From: Hymenobacter sp. DG25A
Lineage (GTDB): Bacteria; Bacteroidota; Bacteroidia; Cytophagales; Hymenobacteraceae
Length of the DNA stretch: 64,000 nucleotides
Assembly: GCF_001280305.1 (NCBI RefSeq)
Contig: NZ_CP012623.1
Span: forward strand, 682,001 to 746,000
Direction: 5' to 3'
Shown: positions 9,394 through 18,230 of the stretch, in pieces
How positions within the stretch are numbered: the stretch's first letter is position 1
Layout of the letters: each line of letters begins with the position of its first letter
The notes under the pieces: model-generated
What the model was told of the DNA's origin: nothing
Seen by the model: the letters and a program-made list of their open reading frames with translations, nothing else
Database searches by the model: none
Program-made: the position numbers and the translations under genes

Positions 9394-11544
9394 ATGACCT
9401 TTGACACCCGCCGCCTTCAGTTTTTTCTCTTCGGGCAGGACCTCGCCGATGGCCTCCGCATTACCCTGCTGGTTCTAATTCCGGGCCTCATCTGCGCTTA
9501 TCTCAACCAACTGCAGGCCGGGTTTATTCTTTCCCTGGGGGCCCTCTGCGTGAGTGTAACCGATATTCCCGGGCCCACCCTGCACAAGCGCAACGGCATG
9601 CTGGCCTGTGTGCTGTGTATGCTGCTGGTGGCGCTGGTCACTGGCTTTGTCCGCCACAATGTGTACGTGCTGGGCGCCGAAATCATGCTGTTCAGCTTCT
9701 GCTTTACCATGCTGATGGTGTACGGCAACCGCGCCGGAGCCGTGGGCACCGCCGCGCTGCTGGTCATGATTATTATGATGGACCAGCCCCTCACGCCCCA
9801 ACAGGTGCTGCAATATGCGGCGCTGGTCTCGGTGGGCGGGCTGTGGTACACGGCCGCCAGCCTGCTTACCCGGCAGGTGCGGCCCTACCGGCCGGTAGAG
9901 CGCGCTTTGGGCGAATGCATCCATGCTATTGCTAAGTTTCTGGAGCTGAAGGCCGATTTCTATGAGCCTCAGAAAGACTTAAATGCCGCCTACCGGATTC
10001 TGCTGGCCCAGCAGGTAGTGGTAAGTGAAAGGCAGGATGCCATGCGCCAGCTCCTGTTCAAAAGCCGCCAGCTGGTAGAAGATTCCACTGGCATTGGGCG
10101 GGCCCTCATGTTTGCTTTTATTGAGGCCATAGACCTGTATGAGCACATTACGGCTACGTATTACGACTACGCCGCCCTGCGCCAGCGCTTTGGCGCTACG
10201 GGCCTGCTGCCCGATATGGCCCGCCTGATTCGGGAAATGGCTGCGGAGCTGGACGCCATTGGCCTGGCCATTCATTCCAAGCGCCCCTACCACACCCGCC
10301 CCGACTGGACCGCCGAGCTGGACCAGCTAAAAGCCCGCATTGATGCCCTGGCAGACCCGGATTCCGGCATTAGTGTGCTCATGCTGAAAAAGGTGCTGGT
10401 GAACTTCCGCAATATGCAGCAGCAGCTCCAGGCCCTAGTGCAGTACTTTGACCCCGCTTCGCCCACCCGCCGCCGGGATGTAGGGCCGGTGGAATATCGC
10501 CGGTTTGTGTCGCGGGAAAACCTCTCGCCGGACTTGCTGCTGAGCAACCTCACCATAAAATCCTCGGTGTTCCGGCACGCCGTGCGCATGGGGCTGGCCT
10601 GCCTGTTTGGCTTTGTAGTGGCTAAGTGGGTGTCCTTCGGGCACCACAGCTACTGGATTGTGATGACCTGCGCCTTCATGCTCAAGCCGGGCTTCAGCCT
10701 GACCAAAGAGCGCAACTACCAGCGCGTGCTGGGTACCATTGGTGGCGGTTTGCTGGGCGTAGTGCTGCTGTGGCTGATAACCGACCCTACCCTGCGCTTT
10801 GTGCTGATGGTGTTCCTGATGATAGGTACCTACAGCTTTCAGCGCCGCAACTATGTGGTGTCGGTGTTTCTGATGACGCCCTTCCTGCTCATCATGTTCA
10901 CCTTCCTGGGCCTGGGTTTTCTGCAGCTTTTGGGCGAGCGGGTGGTGGATACCCTCATTGGCTGCGCCATAGCCCTGGCCGCCGGCTACCTGCTGTTTCC
11001 CACCTGGGAGGCCAACCAGCTGCGCCATTTCATGCGCGACGTGGTAGAGGCAAACCTGCGCTATCTGCAGCAGCTGGCCGACCGGCTGGCGGGCCGCCCC
11101 CTGCAGCTCACGGAGTACAAGCTGGTGCGCAAAGCCGTGTATATCAGCTCCGCCAACCTCTCAGCCGCGTTCCAACGCATGCTCTCCGAGCCGGAAAGCA
11201 AGCGGCAGCACAGCGAGGAAGTGCAGCAGTTTGTGGTGCTCAACCATATCCTGTCCTCCAACATTGCCACACTGGGTGCCACGCTAACCACCCAGCCCGG
11301 CACTACGGTGCCCCCGGAGCAGCAGCGCCCGCTGGGCCAGGCCATGGCCGCCCTCACGGCCAGCCTGCGCCGCCTGGATCCTGCCACCCCCGCTGCCGCT
11401 GCCCCCGCCGAGTCGGCTCCGGCTGAGGCCGCTGCCGCTCCCGCCACCCGCACCCCCGACGACCAGATTCTTACCGAGCAGCTCGCCTTTATCCGGCAGC
11501 TTAGCCAAGACATCAGCAAGGTGACGGAAGCGGCCCTGACCTGA
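9394..11544 (+). CDS. FUSC/YccS-family inner-membrane protein (putative aromatic acid exporter)
   Basis: A 716-residue integral membrane protein with the internal duplication of this family. A first hydrophobic block (about residues 20-150, from DGLRITLLVLIPGLICAYL) and a second (about 395-530, FGFVVAKWVSFGHHSYWIV to AIALAAGYLLFPTWE) are each followed by a long cytoplasmic helical region. SYWIVMTCAFMLKPGF is the characteristic FUSC motif. The C-terminus ends in an Ala/Pro-rich linker and a last helix. Family members include fusaric acid and p-hydroxybenzoate efflux proteins; the substrate here is unknown. It is transcribed alone. Confidence 0.85.
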   Translation: MTFDTRRLQFFLFGQDLADGLRITLLVLIPGLICAYLNQLQAGFILSLGALCVSVTDIPGPTLHKRNGMLACVLCMLLVALVTGFVRHNVYVLGAEIMLFSFCFTMLMVYGNRAGAVGTAALLVMIIMMDQPLTPQQVLQYAALVSVGGLWYTAASLLTRQVRPYRPVERALGECIHAIAKFLELKADFYEPQKDLNAAYRILLAQQVVVSERQDAMRQLLFKSRQLVEDSTGIGRALMFAFIEAIDLYEHITATYYDYAALRQRFGATGLLPDMARLIREMAAELDAIGLAIHSKRPYHTRPDWTAELDQLKARIDALADPDSGISVLMLKKVLVNFRNMQQQLQALVQYFDPASPTRRRDVGPVEYRRFVSRENLSPDLLLSNLTIKSSVFRHAVRMGLACLFGFVVAKWVSFGHHSYWIVMTCAFMLKPGFSLTKERNYQRVLGTIGGGLLGVVLLWLITDPTLRFVLMVFLMIGTYSFQRRNYVVSVFLMTPFLLIMFTFLGLGFLQLLGERVVDTLIGCAIALAAGYLLFPTWEANQLRHFMRDVVEANLRYLQQLADRLAGRPLQLTEYKLVRKAVYISSANLSAAFQRMLSEPESKRQHSEEVQQFVVLNHILSSNIATLGATLTTQPGTTVPPEQQRPLGQAMAALTASLRRLDPATPAAAAPAESAPAEAAAAPATRTPDDQILTEQLAFIRQLSQDISKVTEAALT

Positions 11545-11741
11545 TGGAAGATGCTCGTACCCGGGCAATAGAAGCAGGGGGCTGGTACTCCGTTTATACC
11601 GTTGAATTATCTGAATATTAGGACTCAACGATGCTGGATACATAATTTGGGCCATGCCGGAAAAAGCCGGCCCCACCGGAAACAGGGCTGAAAAAGGAGG
11701 CGTACACCCTTCTTTATTATTCACCCTTGAAACTGGTAGTT

Positions 11742-12509
11742 ATGTATCATCACGTGAAGAAGCTAATGTATACGGTGCGGGTAGGCACCCCCGATCCACG
11801 GTTCGGCAATATGCTGCTGGAGCAGTTTGGCGGTGCCAATGGTGAGCTGGCCGCGGCCATGCAATACACCATTCAGGGGCTGAACTGCGACGACCCCGGC
11901 CGCAAGGATCTGCTGATGGATATTGGAACCGAGGAGTTAAGCCACCTGGAAATTATTGGTAGCCTGGCCCGCCTGCACCTCAAGCCCACCAAAGAGGCCC
12001 GGGAGCTGGCCGAAGCCGATCCGCTGGTGGCTATTGCCGGCGGAGGCGGCGTTAACCTCTTCAACTCCCAGGGCAACCCCTGGACGGCCGACTACCTGAA
12101 GATTACCGGCGAGCTGGACGTGGACCTGCGCAGCAACATTGCCGCCGAGGCCCGCGCTAAAATAGTGTATGAGCGCCTGATTAATTTCTGCGACGACGCC
12201 GGCACCAAAGATGCCCTACAGTTCCTGATGACCCGCGAAATCACCCACATGAAATCCTTCATGCTGGCCCTGGATAGCATGGGCAAAGACCCATTGGAAG
12301 TGGGCCTGCTGGCCCCCACGCCCGGCGTGGTAGACAAGTACTTTAATGCCTCCACCGGCCCCGGCCAGAACGGCGACCGGGACGTGCGCGGCCCCTGGAA
12401 TGAGGATGCTTACTTCAACTTTGTGGAGTCGCCGATGAAGCCTGTCAAAATGGAGGATCAGGTAACCCAGAAAGAAATTGAGCGTGAAATTCACCGGACC
12501 GTCCGGTAG
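11742..12509 (+). CDS. Manganese catalase
   Basis: Non-haem dimanganese catalase that removes hydrogen peroxide in the cytoplasm. With the ATG at 11742 the protein has 255 residues and begins MYHHVKKLMYTVRV, the usual start of this family; a TTG 15 bases upstream is less likely. The Mn ligands are present: Glu35 in GGANGELAAAMQY, Glu65 and His68 in EELSHLE, a Glu in NIAAEARAKIVYERL and a His in REITHMKSF. It has its own strong terminator. The box TAATTTGG near 11647 is a one-mismatch -7 candidate. Such enzymes are common in desiccation- and radiation-tolerant bacteria. Confidence 0.93.
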   Translation: MYHHVKKLMYTVRVGTPDPRFGNMLLEQFGGANGELAAAMQYTIQGLNCDDPGRKDLLMDIGTEELSHLEIIGSLARLHLKPTKEARELAEADPLVAIAGGGGVNLFNSQGNPWTADYLKITGELDVDLRSNIAAEARAKIVYERLINFCDDAGTKDALQFLMTREITHMKSFMLALDSMGKDPLEVGLLAPTPGVVDKYFNASTGPGQNGDRDVRGPWNEDAYFNFVESPMKPVKMEDQVTQKEIEREIHRTVR

Positions 12510-12544
12510 CCGGGCAGCCATTTGATTGGCTCCCTTCTGAAAAT

Positions 12545-12592
12545 AAAAACGGCCTTCCCAGGCGCTTAATAAAGCTTGGGAAGGCCGTTTTT
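12545..12592. terminator. Bidirectional hairpin terminator
   Basis: AAAAACGGCCTTCCCA (12545-12560) pairs perfectly with TGGGAAGGCCGTTTTT (12577-12592). With A-runs on one side and T-runs on the other, it can end both the manganese catalase transcript and the converging aldo/keto reductase transcript. Confidence 0.9.
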
Positions 12593-12623
12593 CTATGAAG
12601 TAACTCTGATAAAGAAGCCGGAT

Positions 12624-13574
12624 TTAAGCGCTGGCTTTATCCAGCGTTGCTACATCCTCAGCGGAGAGCTGCAGTTGCAACGCGGGCAGCAGCTCATGCA
12701 GCTGCGCCACGCTGGTGGCGCTGGCAATGGGAGCGGTAAGGCCGGGCTGGGCCATAATCCAGGCCAGGGCTACTTGGGCGGGTGTAGCCTGCTGGCGGGC
12801 GGCCACGGCATCCAGCCCTTTCAGAATGCGCAGACCTCTTTCATTCAAGTATTTCTGGCCCACGCCGCCCCCGCGGGGGCTTTTCTGCAGGTCGGCGGCT
12901 GAGCGGTATTTTCCCGTGAGGAAGCCGGAAGCCAGCCCGTAGTAGGGAATTACGCCGATGTTCTCCTGCCGGCACAGCGGCAGCAGCTCCTTTTCAAACT
13001 CGGCGCGGTCATAGAGATTATACAGCGGCTGCAGGCTCTGGTAGCGCGGAAAGCCGTGCGCCTCACTGGCCGCCAGCGACTCGCGCAGCCGCTCAGCCGA
13101 GAAATTGGAAGCCCCAATGGCCCGCACCTTGCCTTCTTTCACCAGCTGGGCATAGGCTTCCAGGGTTTCCTCCACCGGCACGGTGGGGTCGTCCTTGTGC
13201 GATTGGTACAGGTCGATATAGTCGGTTTGCAGGCGCTTGAGGGAGCCTTCTACGGCGCGCAGAATGTAGTTTTTGGCGAGGCCTTTGTTTTCGGTATTCA
13301 CTTCCCAGCCCACTTTGGTGGCAATCACAACATCGTCGCGGCGGCCGCGTTGCTTCAGCCACTTGCCAATCACGGTTTCCGACTCGCCGCCTACGTGGCC
13401 GGGTACCCACACAGAGTAGCCATCGGCGGTGTCAATGGCATTGCCGCCCCCGGCAACAAAAGCATCCAGAATCTGGAAGGAAGTGGCTTCATCGGCCGTC
13501 CAGCCGAAAACATTGCCGCCCAAAACCAGTGGGGCTATATGCAAGCCTGAGCGGCCCAGTTCACGTTGTTGCAT
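12624..13574 (-). CDS. Aldo/keto reductase
   Basis: A 316-residue NAD(P)H-dependent TIM-barrel oxidoreductase, cytoplasmic. The catalytic tetrad can be read: Asp and Tyr in AIDTADGYS, Lys in IATKVGWE and His in LYQSHKDDP. The cofactor-binding end contains IASATSVAQLHELL. It belongs to the branch of general stress or YhdN/Gfo-like bacterial reductases; the substrate cannot be predicted. The ATG at 13574 (MQQRELGRSGLHIAPL) gives a full-length protein. The gene converges on manganese catalase and is transcribed alone. Confidence 0.9.
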   Translation of the reverse strand: MQQRELGRSGLHIAPLVLGGNVFGWTADEATSFQILDAFVAGGGNAIDTADGYSVWVPGHVGGESETVIGKWLKQRGRRDDVVIATKVGWEVNTENKGLAKNYILRAVEGSLKRLQTDYIDLYQSHKDDPTVPVEETLEAYAQLVKEGKVRAIGASNFSAERLRESLAASEAHGFPRYQSLQPLYNLYDRAEFEKELLPLCRQENIGVIPYYGLASGFLTGKYRSAADLQKSPRGGGVGQKYLNERGLRILKGLDAVAARQQATPAQVALAWIMAQPGLTAPIASATSVAQLHELLPALQLQLSAEDVATLDKASA

Positions 13575-13684
13575 GCAATAATGAGTTTAAAAAGCAGATA
13601 AAGGAATATCCGGTATTAACCGGTAAGCGGGCGGGCAGGTTATTGGCCGGATGAAATACTGCGCTAACTGGGCCCTAGGTAAGC

Positions 13685-15037
13685 TTACTCGCGCGCCAGC
13701 ACCCGCCAACCGTGCGCGGGCACCGTCAGCTTTTCGTTAGGCTGAAGCAGAACCCTCTCGTCCCGGAAAATATCCGTCCAGGTGCCTTCTGCAGCGGTGG
13801 GCAGGGCCACTGCTCGGTCGGCTGCCGCCCGGTTGATAACGGTGAGCACGGCGGCCGGGCCTTTCTGCCGGATAAAGGCATACACTTCCGGGGCGCTTTC
13901 CAGGTGCTGAAACTGGCTGGTCGTGTCGCCGTTGCGCAGGGCGGGGTGGCGGCGCTTGAGCTGGAGCAGGCGGGTGTAGAAATCCTGCAGCGGGAAATCC
14001 CGCCAGTCGATGTGGTCTTTATCGAAGAAGGCCAGGCGCTTGTTCAGGGCGGCTTCCTGGCCGGAGTATACCAGCGGCATGCCGGGCACCAGCACCGTGA
14101 GCACGGCAAAGGCCAGTGCCAATGGGCCCAGCCGCTCATACTCGGTGCCGTCCCAGGTATTCACGTCATGGTTGCTGGTGAAGTGCATCAGGTACACCGA
14201 GGGTGGGTATTTGGCCCGCTCGGCGGCCAGGTAAATATCAATGTCGCTGAGGGCCTGCTTGTCTTCGGCAATGTGGTCCAGCAGGTAGTGCAGGCGCAGG
14301 CCGAAGGTCATGTTGAAGGCATTTTCCAGCAGCTTGGTGTCGCTGTTGAAGTCTTCCCAGCTCAGGCCGCCGGAGGGGTACAGTTCGTCCCACTCGGCCA
14401 GCATAAACAGCGGCTTCACCTCGTCCAGCTCCAGGCGGGCTTCGTCCCAGAAGTCGGTGGGCACCAGGCCGGCCACGTCGCAGCGGTAGCCATCAATATC
14501 CGCCTCGCGCACCCAGTACAGTAGGGCATCGGTCATGTAGCGGCGCAGCTCCCGGCTTTTATAATTCAGCGCCACCACATCGGTCCAGTCGGGCACGGGC
14601 GGCAGGAGCTGGCCGGCGGCATTGCGCTGGTACCAGTCAGGGTGCTCCTCCACCAGCAGGTTATCCCAGCTGGTGTGGTTGGCCACCCAATCCAGCAGCA
14701 CATACAGGCCCAGGCTGTGGGCCGTTTGCACGAGGTGGCGCAAGTCGTCCAGCGTTCCAAACTCCGGGTTCACCCCAAAATAGTCGCGCACGGCATACTG
14801 GCTACCCAGCGTGCCTTTACGGCCCACCTCGCCAATGGGGTGAATAGGCATCAGCCACACAATACTGACGCCCATAGCGGCCAGGCGCGGCAGATGCTCC
14901 TCAAACGCCCGGAAAGTACCTTCCGGGGTGTATTGGCGCAGGTTTACCTCGTAAATGGTGGCATGGGCCGCCCATTCCGGGTGACGAACCTGAAAGCGGT
15001 GGGCATCGGGGTGGGCAGCAGATTCAGACACGGACAA
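13685..15037 (-). CDS. GH13 alpha-amylase family enzyme, cytoplasmic
   Basis: A 450-residue alpha-glucan-acting enzyme. The four conserved GH13 regions are present: LDWVANHTS (about 115-123), DGYRCDVAG with the nucleophile Asp187, LAEWDE with the acid/base Glu215, and TSNHDVNTWDG with the transition-state pair His290-Asp291. A small beta domain ends the protein. There is no signal peptide, so it should act on maltodextrins or glycogen inside the cell. It lies 103 bp after a paralogous lipoprotein enzyme on the same strand and may share its transcript. The start is TTG at 15037 or GTG at 15031; there is no suitable ATG. Hydrolase versus transferase specificity cannot be told. Confidence 0.9.
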   Translation of the reverse strand: MSVSESAAHPDAHRFQVRHPEWAAHATIYEVNLRQYTPEGTFRAFEEHLPRLAAMGVSIVWLMPIHPIGEVGRKGTLGSQYAVRDYFGVNPEFGTLDDLRHLVQTAHSLGLYVLLDWVANHTSWDNLLVEEHPDWYQRNAAGQLLPPVPDWTDVVALNYKSRELRRYMTDALLYWVREADIDGYRCDVAGLVPTDFWDEARLELDEVKPLFMLAEWDELYPSGGLSWEDFNSDTKLLENAFNMTFGLRLHYLLDHIAEDKQALSDIDIYLAAERAKYPPSVYLMHFTSNHDVNTWDGTEYERLGPLALAFAVLTVLVPGMPLVYSGQEAALNKRLAFFDKDHIDWRDFPLQDFYTRLLQLKRRHPALRNGDTTSQFQHLESAPEVYAFIRQKGPAAVLTVINRAAADRAVALPTAAEGTWTDIFRDERVLLQPNEKLTVPAHGWRVLARE

Positions 15038-15140
15038 AGACAGCTACAGTGACACAGGAAACTCCCGCCGTGTACGGAAAAAGGGCTGGCAAGGAACAGA
15101 CTACGGCCGGCTGAGCAAGGGCAGCCGGCGCGGAAAGCCG

Positions 15141-16586
15141 TTACCACAAACCATCACGGGGTGGGTCGGGCAGCCGCTCATACACACGGTAGCCGTAGGC
15201 CGGCACCAGCACCCGGGAGCCTGACCCCAGCCGGAGCACCTGCCCGCTGAACACCTCCCGGTACACGCCCGGCCCCAGCGTGGCCATGGTTAGCTGATGG
15301 GGCTGCGCGTCCATGTTCACCGCGGTCAGTACGCTGGCTTTGCCCTTGCGCCGCAGAAAAGCATACGTTTTGGCGGGCGAGGCCAGCCGGGTGAACTGGC
15401 TGCACGCATCGCCGTTGCGCAAGGCGGGGTTGCGTTTTTTGAGCTGCAGCAGCCGGGTGTAGAAATCCTGCAGCGGGAAGTCGTTCCACGGAATGGTATC
15501 CTTATCGAAGAAGCGCAGCCGTTTTTTCAGGGCAGCTTCCTGGCCACTGTATACCATGGGAATGCCCGGCAGCAGGGCCGTGAGTACGGCCTGGGGCAGA
15601 GCGTTTTTGCCCAGCCGCTCATACTCCGTGCCATCCCAGCTGTTGATATCGTGGCTGGTGGTGAAGTACATGAGGTAGGTATTGGCGGGGTAGCGGGTGC
15701 GCTCTACCTGCAGGTACTTATCCAGTGCCGCTACCGGCTGCTGACCCCGGCTGATGCTGTCGAGCAGGTAGCGCATGCGCAGGGCGTAGGTGGCATCGAA
15801 AGCCTTTTCCAGCATGCCGGTGTTGGGGTTGAACTCGCCTTTTTTCAGGAAGGGCGGCTCGTGGAGCTCATCCCACTCGGCCAGCATAAACACGGGTTTC
15901 TGCTTTTCCAGCACCTGGCGCGTGCTGGTCCAGAAATCCATGGGTACCAGGCCGGCCACGTCGCAGCGGAACCCGTCCAGGTCGGCTTCGCGAACCCAGA
16001 AGGCCATGCTTTCCGTCATGTAGCGGCGTAGCTCGGGCTTAGAGAAATCCAGGTCGATGACGTCCTGCCAGTCGGCGACGGGCGGCACGAACTGGCCTTG
16101 GGGGCCTTTGGTAAACCACTCCGGGTGCTCTTTTGCCAGCTTGCTGTCCCAGCTGGTGTGGTTGGCCACCCAGTCCAGAATAACGTGCATGCCCCGCTTA
16201 TGGGCTTCGGCCACCAGGTGCCGGAGGTCATCCATAGTACCAAACTCCGGATTGACGGCCCTATAGTCCTGGATGGAATACTGGCTGCCCAGCGAGCCTT
16301 TGCGGTTGAGTTGGCCAATGGGCTGCACCGGCATCAGCCACAGAATACCTACGCCCATTTGCTGTAGGCGAGGTAGGTGCGCCTCAAAGGCCCGAAAGGT
16401 GCCCTCCGGCGTGTACTGCCGGATGTTCACCTCGTAAATACTGGCCGAATCGGCCCAGGCGGGGTGCTTGATGGTATACTGCGGCGGCGCGGCCGGGGCG
16501 CAGTCGGTTTCAGAAGTAGATGATGATTGGCAGGCTGCGAGCAAGCTCAGCAGGCCTACCAGCAGCGGCAGACGAAGGGAAACCAT
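15141..16586 (-). CDS. GH13 alpha-amylase family enzyme, lipoprotein
   Basis: A 481-residue paralogue of the downstream gene, but with a lipoprotein signal (LVGLLSLLAACQ, acylated Cys19) followed by a Ser/Thr linker, so it should sit on a membrane facing the periplasm or outside. GH13 regions: LDWVANHTS, DGFRCDVAG (nucleophile Asp209), LAEWDE (acid/base Glu237) and TTSHDINSWDG (His312-Asp313). In the last motif Ser replaces the Asn that precedes His-Asp in the paralogue. The ATG at 16586 is clear. The gene pair suggests stepwise maltodextrin use, first at the envelope and then in the cytoplasm. Confidence 0.9.
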   Translation of the reverse strand: MVSLRLPLLVGLLSLLAACQSSSTSETDCAPAAPPQYTIKHPAWADSASIYEVNIRQYTPEGTFRAFEAHLPRLQQMGVGILWLMPVQPIGQLNRKGSLGSQYSIQDYRAVNPEFGTMDDLRHLVAEAHKRGMHVILDWVANHTSWDSKLAKEHPEWFTKGPQGQFVPPVADWQDVIDLDFSKPELRRYMTESMAFWVREADLDGFRCDVAGLVPMDFWTSTRQVLEKQKPVFMLAEWDELHEPPFLKKGEFNPNTGMLEKAFDATYALRMRYLLDSISRGQQPVAALDKYLQVERTRYPANTYLMYFTTSHDINSWDGTEYERLGKNALPQAVLTALLPGIPMVYSGQEAALKKRLRFFDKDTIPWNDFPLQDFYTRLLQLKKRNPALRNGDACSQFTRLASPAKTYAFLRRKGKASVLTAVNMDAQPHQLTMATLGPGVYREVFSGQVLRLGSGSRVLVPAYGYRVYERLPDPPRDGLW

Positions 16587-16715
16587 GCGGGAAATTATCA
16601 GTTTTCACGCAATAGCCCGGTTTGAGCTGCCACGGAATACCTAAAACGAATTTACCCCAGCCCCATGCTATTTCGGTAGCAAAGAGCCGGGGTAAAAGCA
16701 GTACGCAGACCAGCC

Positions 16716-17132
16716 TTAGAGCGTCTTGGTTGCGCCGGCACTACCTGTAGGCGTAAAGTGCGGATCGTAGTGCACGCCGCCAAACAGATATAGCATCAGG
16801 GCGCGGGAGTAGCGCAAAGAGAAAGGCATCAATAGCACCGTGACTACGGCCACGGCTAAAATGTACACCCACACGTCGGGGTCGTTGAGCAGGTGGTACA
16901 CTAGAAAGCCTACGACCAGCATAATGCCCGTGGAGAAAGCAAAGCTGATAAACATAGCGCCCCAGTAGAACCCGGGCTCCGGCTCGTAGCGCAGTCCACA
17001 CACGGGGCAGGCCTCGGGCATATCGGCGTATTTAGTGAGGTGGAGCGTGCTATGGTTAAACAAGGGCCCGGTATGGCAACGCGGGCATTTTTGCGCCAGT
17101 AGGGCCAGGGGCGTAGATTCTATCTTCTGCAT
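16716..17132 (-). CDS. DUF983 family membrane protein with zinc ribbon
   Basis: A 138-residue protein of the DUF983 family. The N-terminal cytoplasmic part has two CxxC knuckles, CPRC and CPVC, which should bind one zinc ion. Two transmembrane helices follow (about 57-77 and 85-105), then a motif typical of the family (SLRYSRALMLYLFGGVHYD). The function of the family is unknown. A good -7 box, TAGCTTTG, lies about 30 bases upstream. Confidence 0.88.
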   Translation of the reverse strand: MQKIESTPLALLAQKCPRCHTGPLFNHSTLHLTKYADMPEACPVCGLRYEPEPGFYWGAMFISFAFSTGIMLVVGFLVYHLLNDPDVWVYILAVAVVTVLLMPFSLRYSRALMLYLFGGVHYDPHFTPTGSAGATKTL

Positions 17133-17163
17133 GAATAGCGGTGCGCAAGCGCATGGAACAATA

Positions 17164-17171
17164 CAAAGCTA
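17164..17171 (-). promoter_or_regulatory. -7 promoter box TAGCTTTG of the DUF983 gene
   Basis: Perfect TAnnTTTG match on the minus strand, leaving a leader of about 25 bases before the ATG at 17132. Confidence 0.5.
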
Positions 17172-17223
17172 CTACGATAGAAGGGGGCCGGTAAGATGCA
17201 TTTGCGGGTTTGTCCGGTACAAA

Positions 17224-18120
17224 TCAATGCTCCCGCGCGGGCTGGGCTTGCTGTTCGGCCTTTCGGTATTGCTCTGGGGTAGTGTTGGTGTGCTTGCGGA
17301 AATAGCGCCCGAAGTAGGAGGCATCTTCAAAACCCAGCGCATCGGCTATCTGGGCCACGGTTTGGGTGGAGTGTGTGAGCAGGCGCCGGGCCTCCAGCAC
17401 CACCCGCTCCTGAATGAGCCTGCTGGCGGTTTTGCCCAGGTGCCGTCGGCAAAGGGCGTTCAAGTGGTTGGGGCTGATGTGCAGCTGGTCGGCATAATGC
17501 TGCACGGTGCGGCTTTCCTTGAGGTGCTGGTTTATCAGCAGGCCAAACTCCCGCAGCAGCTGCAGCCCGTGCGGGTGTTCCTCCGGCGCAGCCGTCCCGG
17601 TTTCCGGGTAGTGCCGGGCCGCCAGCTCCAGGAAAATATGCAGGCAGGAGCGCATCACTTCTTCCTGCTGCGGGGCGGGTGTGGTGGCTTCCTCCCACAT
17701 CAGCTCCACTACGCGGCGCAGCTCGTTTTCTTCGCTGGTAAGATAGAGCACCGGTGGGTGCAGCGGGTTGAAAAACGGGTATTCAAAAAGCCGGTGGCCG
17801 GGGTAGCGGAACAGGTAGAAGTCGGGACTGAAAAAGATGATGTAGCCCTGCGCATCCGGGGAAAGCTGCCAGTGATGCACCTGCCCGGGCGTCATAAAAA
17901 ACACACTGCCCGGCTGAAGCGCATACGTCACCAGATCAATGGTATGGGTGCCGTGGCCCGCCGTAACGTAGAGCAGCAGGTAAAAACTGTGGGAGTGTGG
18001 CGTGCTGACTCCGGGAAAGTTGGCCACGTGCCGGTCCAGGCGCTCCAGGTAGTAGGCCTGCCGGGCCGGGCGCTGCGGAAACGAATCAAGGGCCAGAACC
18101 GGGACGCCGGGATTTTTCAT
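17224..18120 (-). CDS. AraC-family transcriptional regulator
   Basis: A 298-residue regulator. The N-terminal part is a cupin-like sensor domain (PHSHSFYLLLYVTAGHGTH and LQPGSVFFMTPGQVHHW). The C-terminal 100 residues hold two helix-turn-helix units: YADQLHISPNHLNALCRRHL and the AraC signature from VAQIADALGFEDASYFGRYF to TPEQYRK. Ligand and target are unknown. The gene is divergent from PAP2 phosphatase (110 bp) and lies among alpha-glucan enzyme genes, so a role in sugar control is possible but only inferred. Confidence 0.9.
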   Translation of the reverse strand: MKNPGVPVLALDSFPQRPARQAYYLERLDRHVANFPGVSTPHSHSFYLLLYVTAGHGTHTIDLVTYALQPGSVFFMTPGQVHHWQLSPDAQGYIIFFSPDFYLFRYPGHRLFEYPFFNPLHPPVLYLTSEENELRRVVELMWEEATTPAPQQEEVMRSCLHIFLELAARHYPETGTAAPEEHPHGLQLLREFGLLINQHLKESRTVQHYADQLHISPNHLNALCRRHLGKTASRLIQERVVLEARRLLTHSTQTVAQIADALGFEDASYFGRYFRKHTNTTPEQYRKAEQQAQPAREH

Positions 18121-18230
18121 AAGCAGGAGAGAGGAGCCGCTACGGCGGGGCCAGGCAGATCAGCCGCCCGGAAAGAAACGAACAATCTGCCGGAAAGCCA
18201 GTACAGTACCACTAATACGCCCTGCTGCAC

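Noticed and set aside
15141-16586. Trehalose synthase or sucrose phosphorylase identity for the GH13 lipoprotein
   Set aside because: Only generic GH13 motifs are visible; the export signal and short length do not support a specific assignment.
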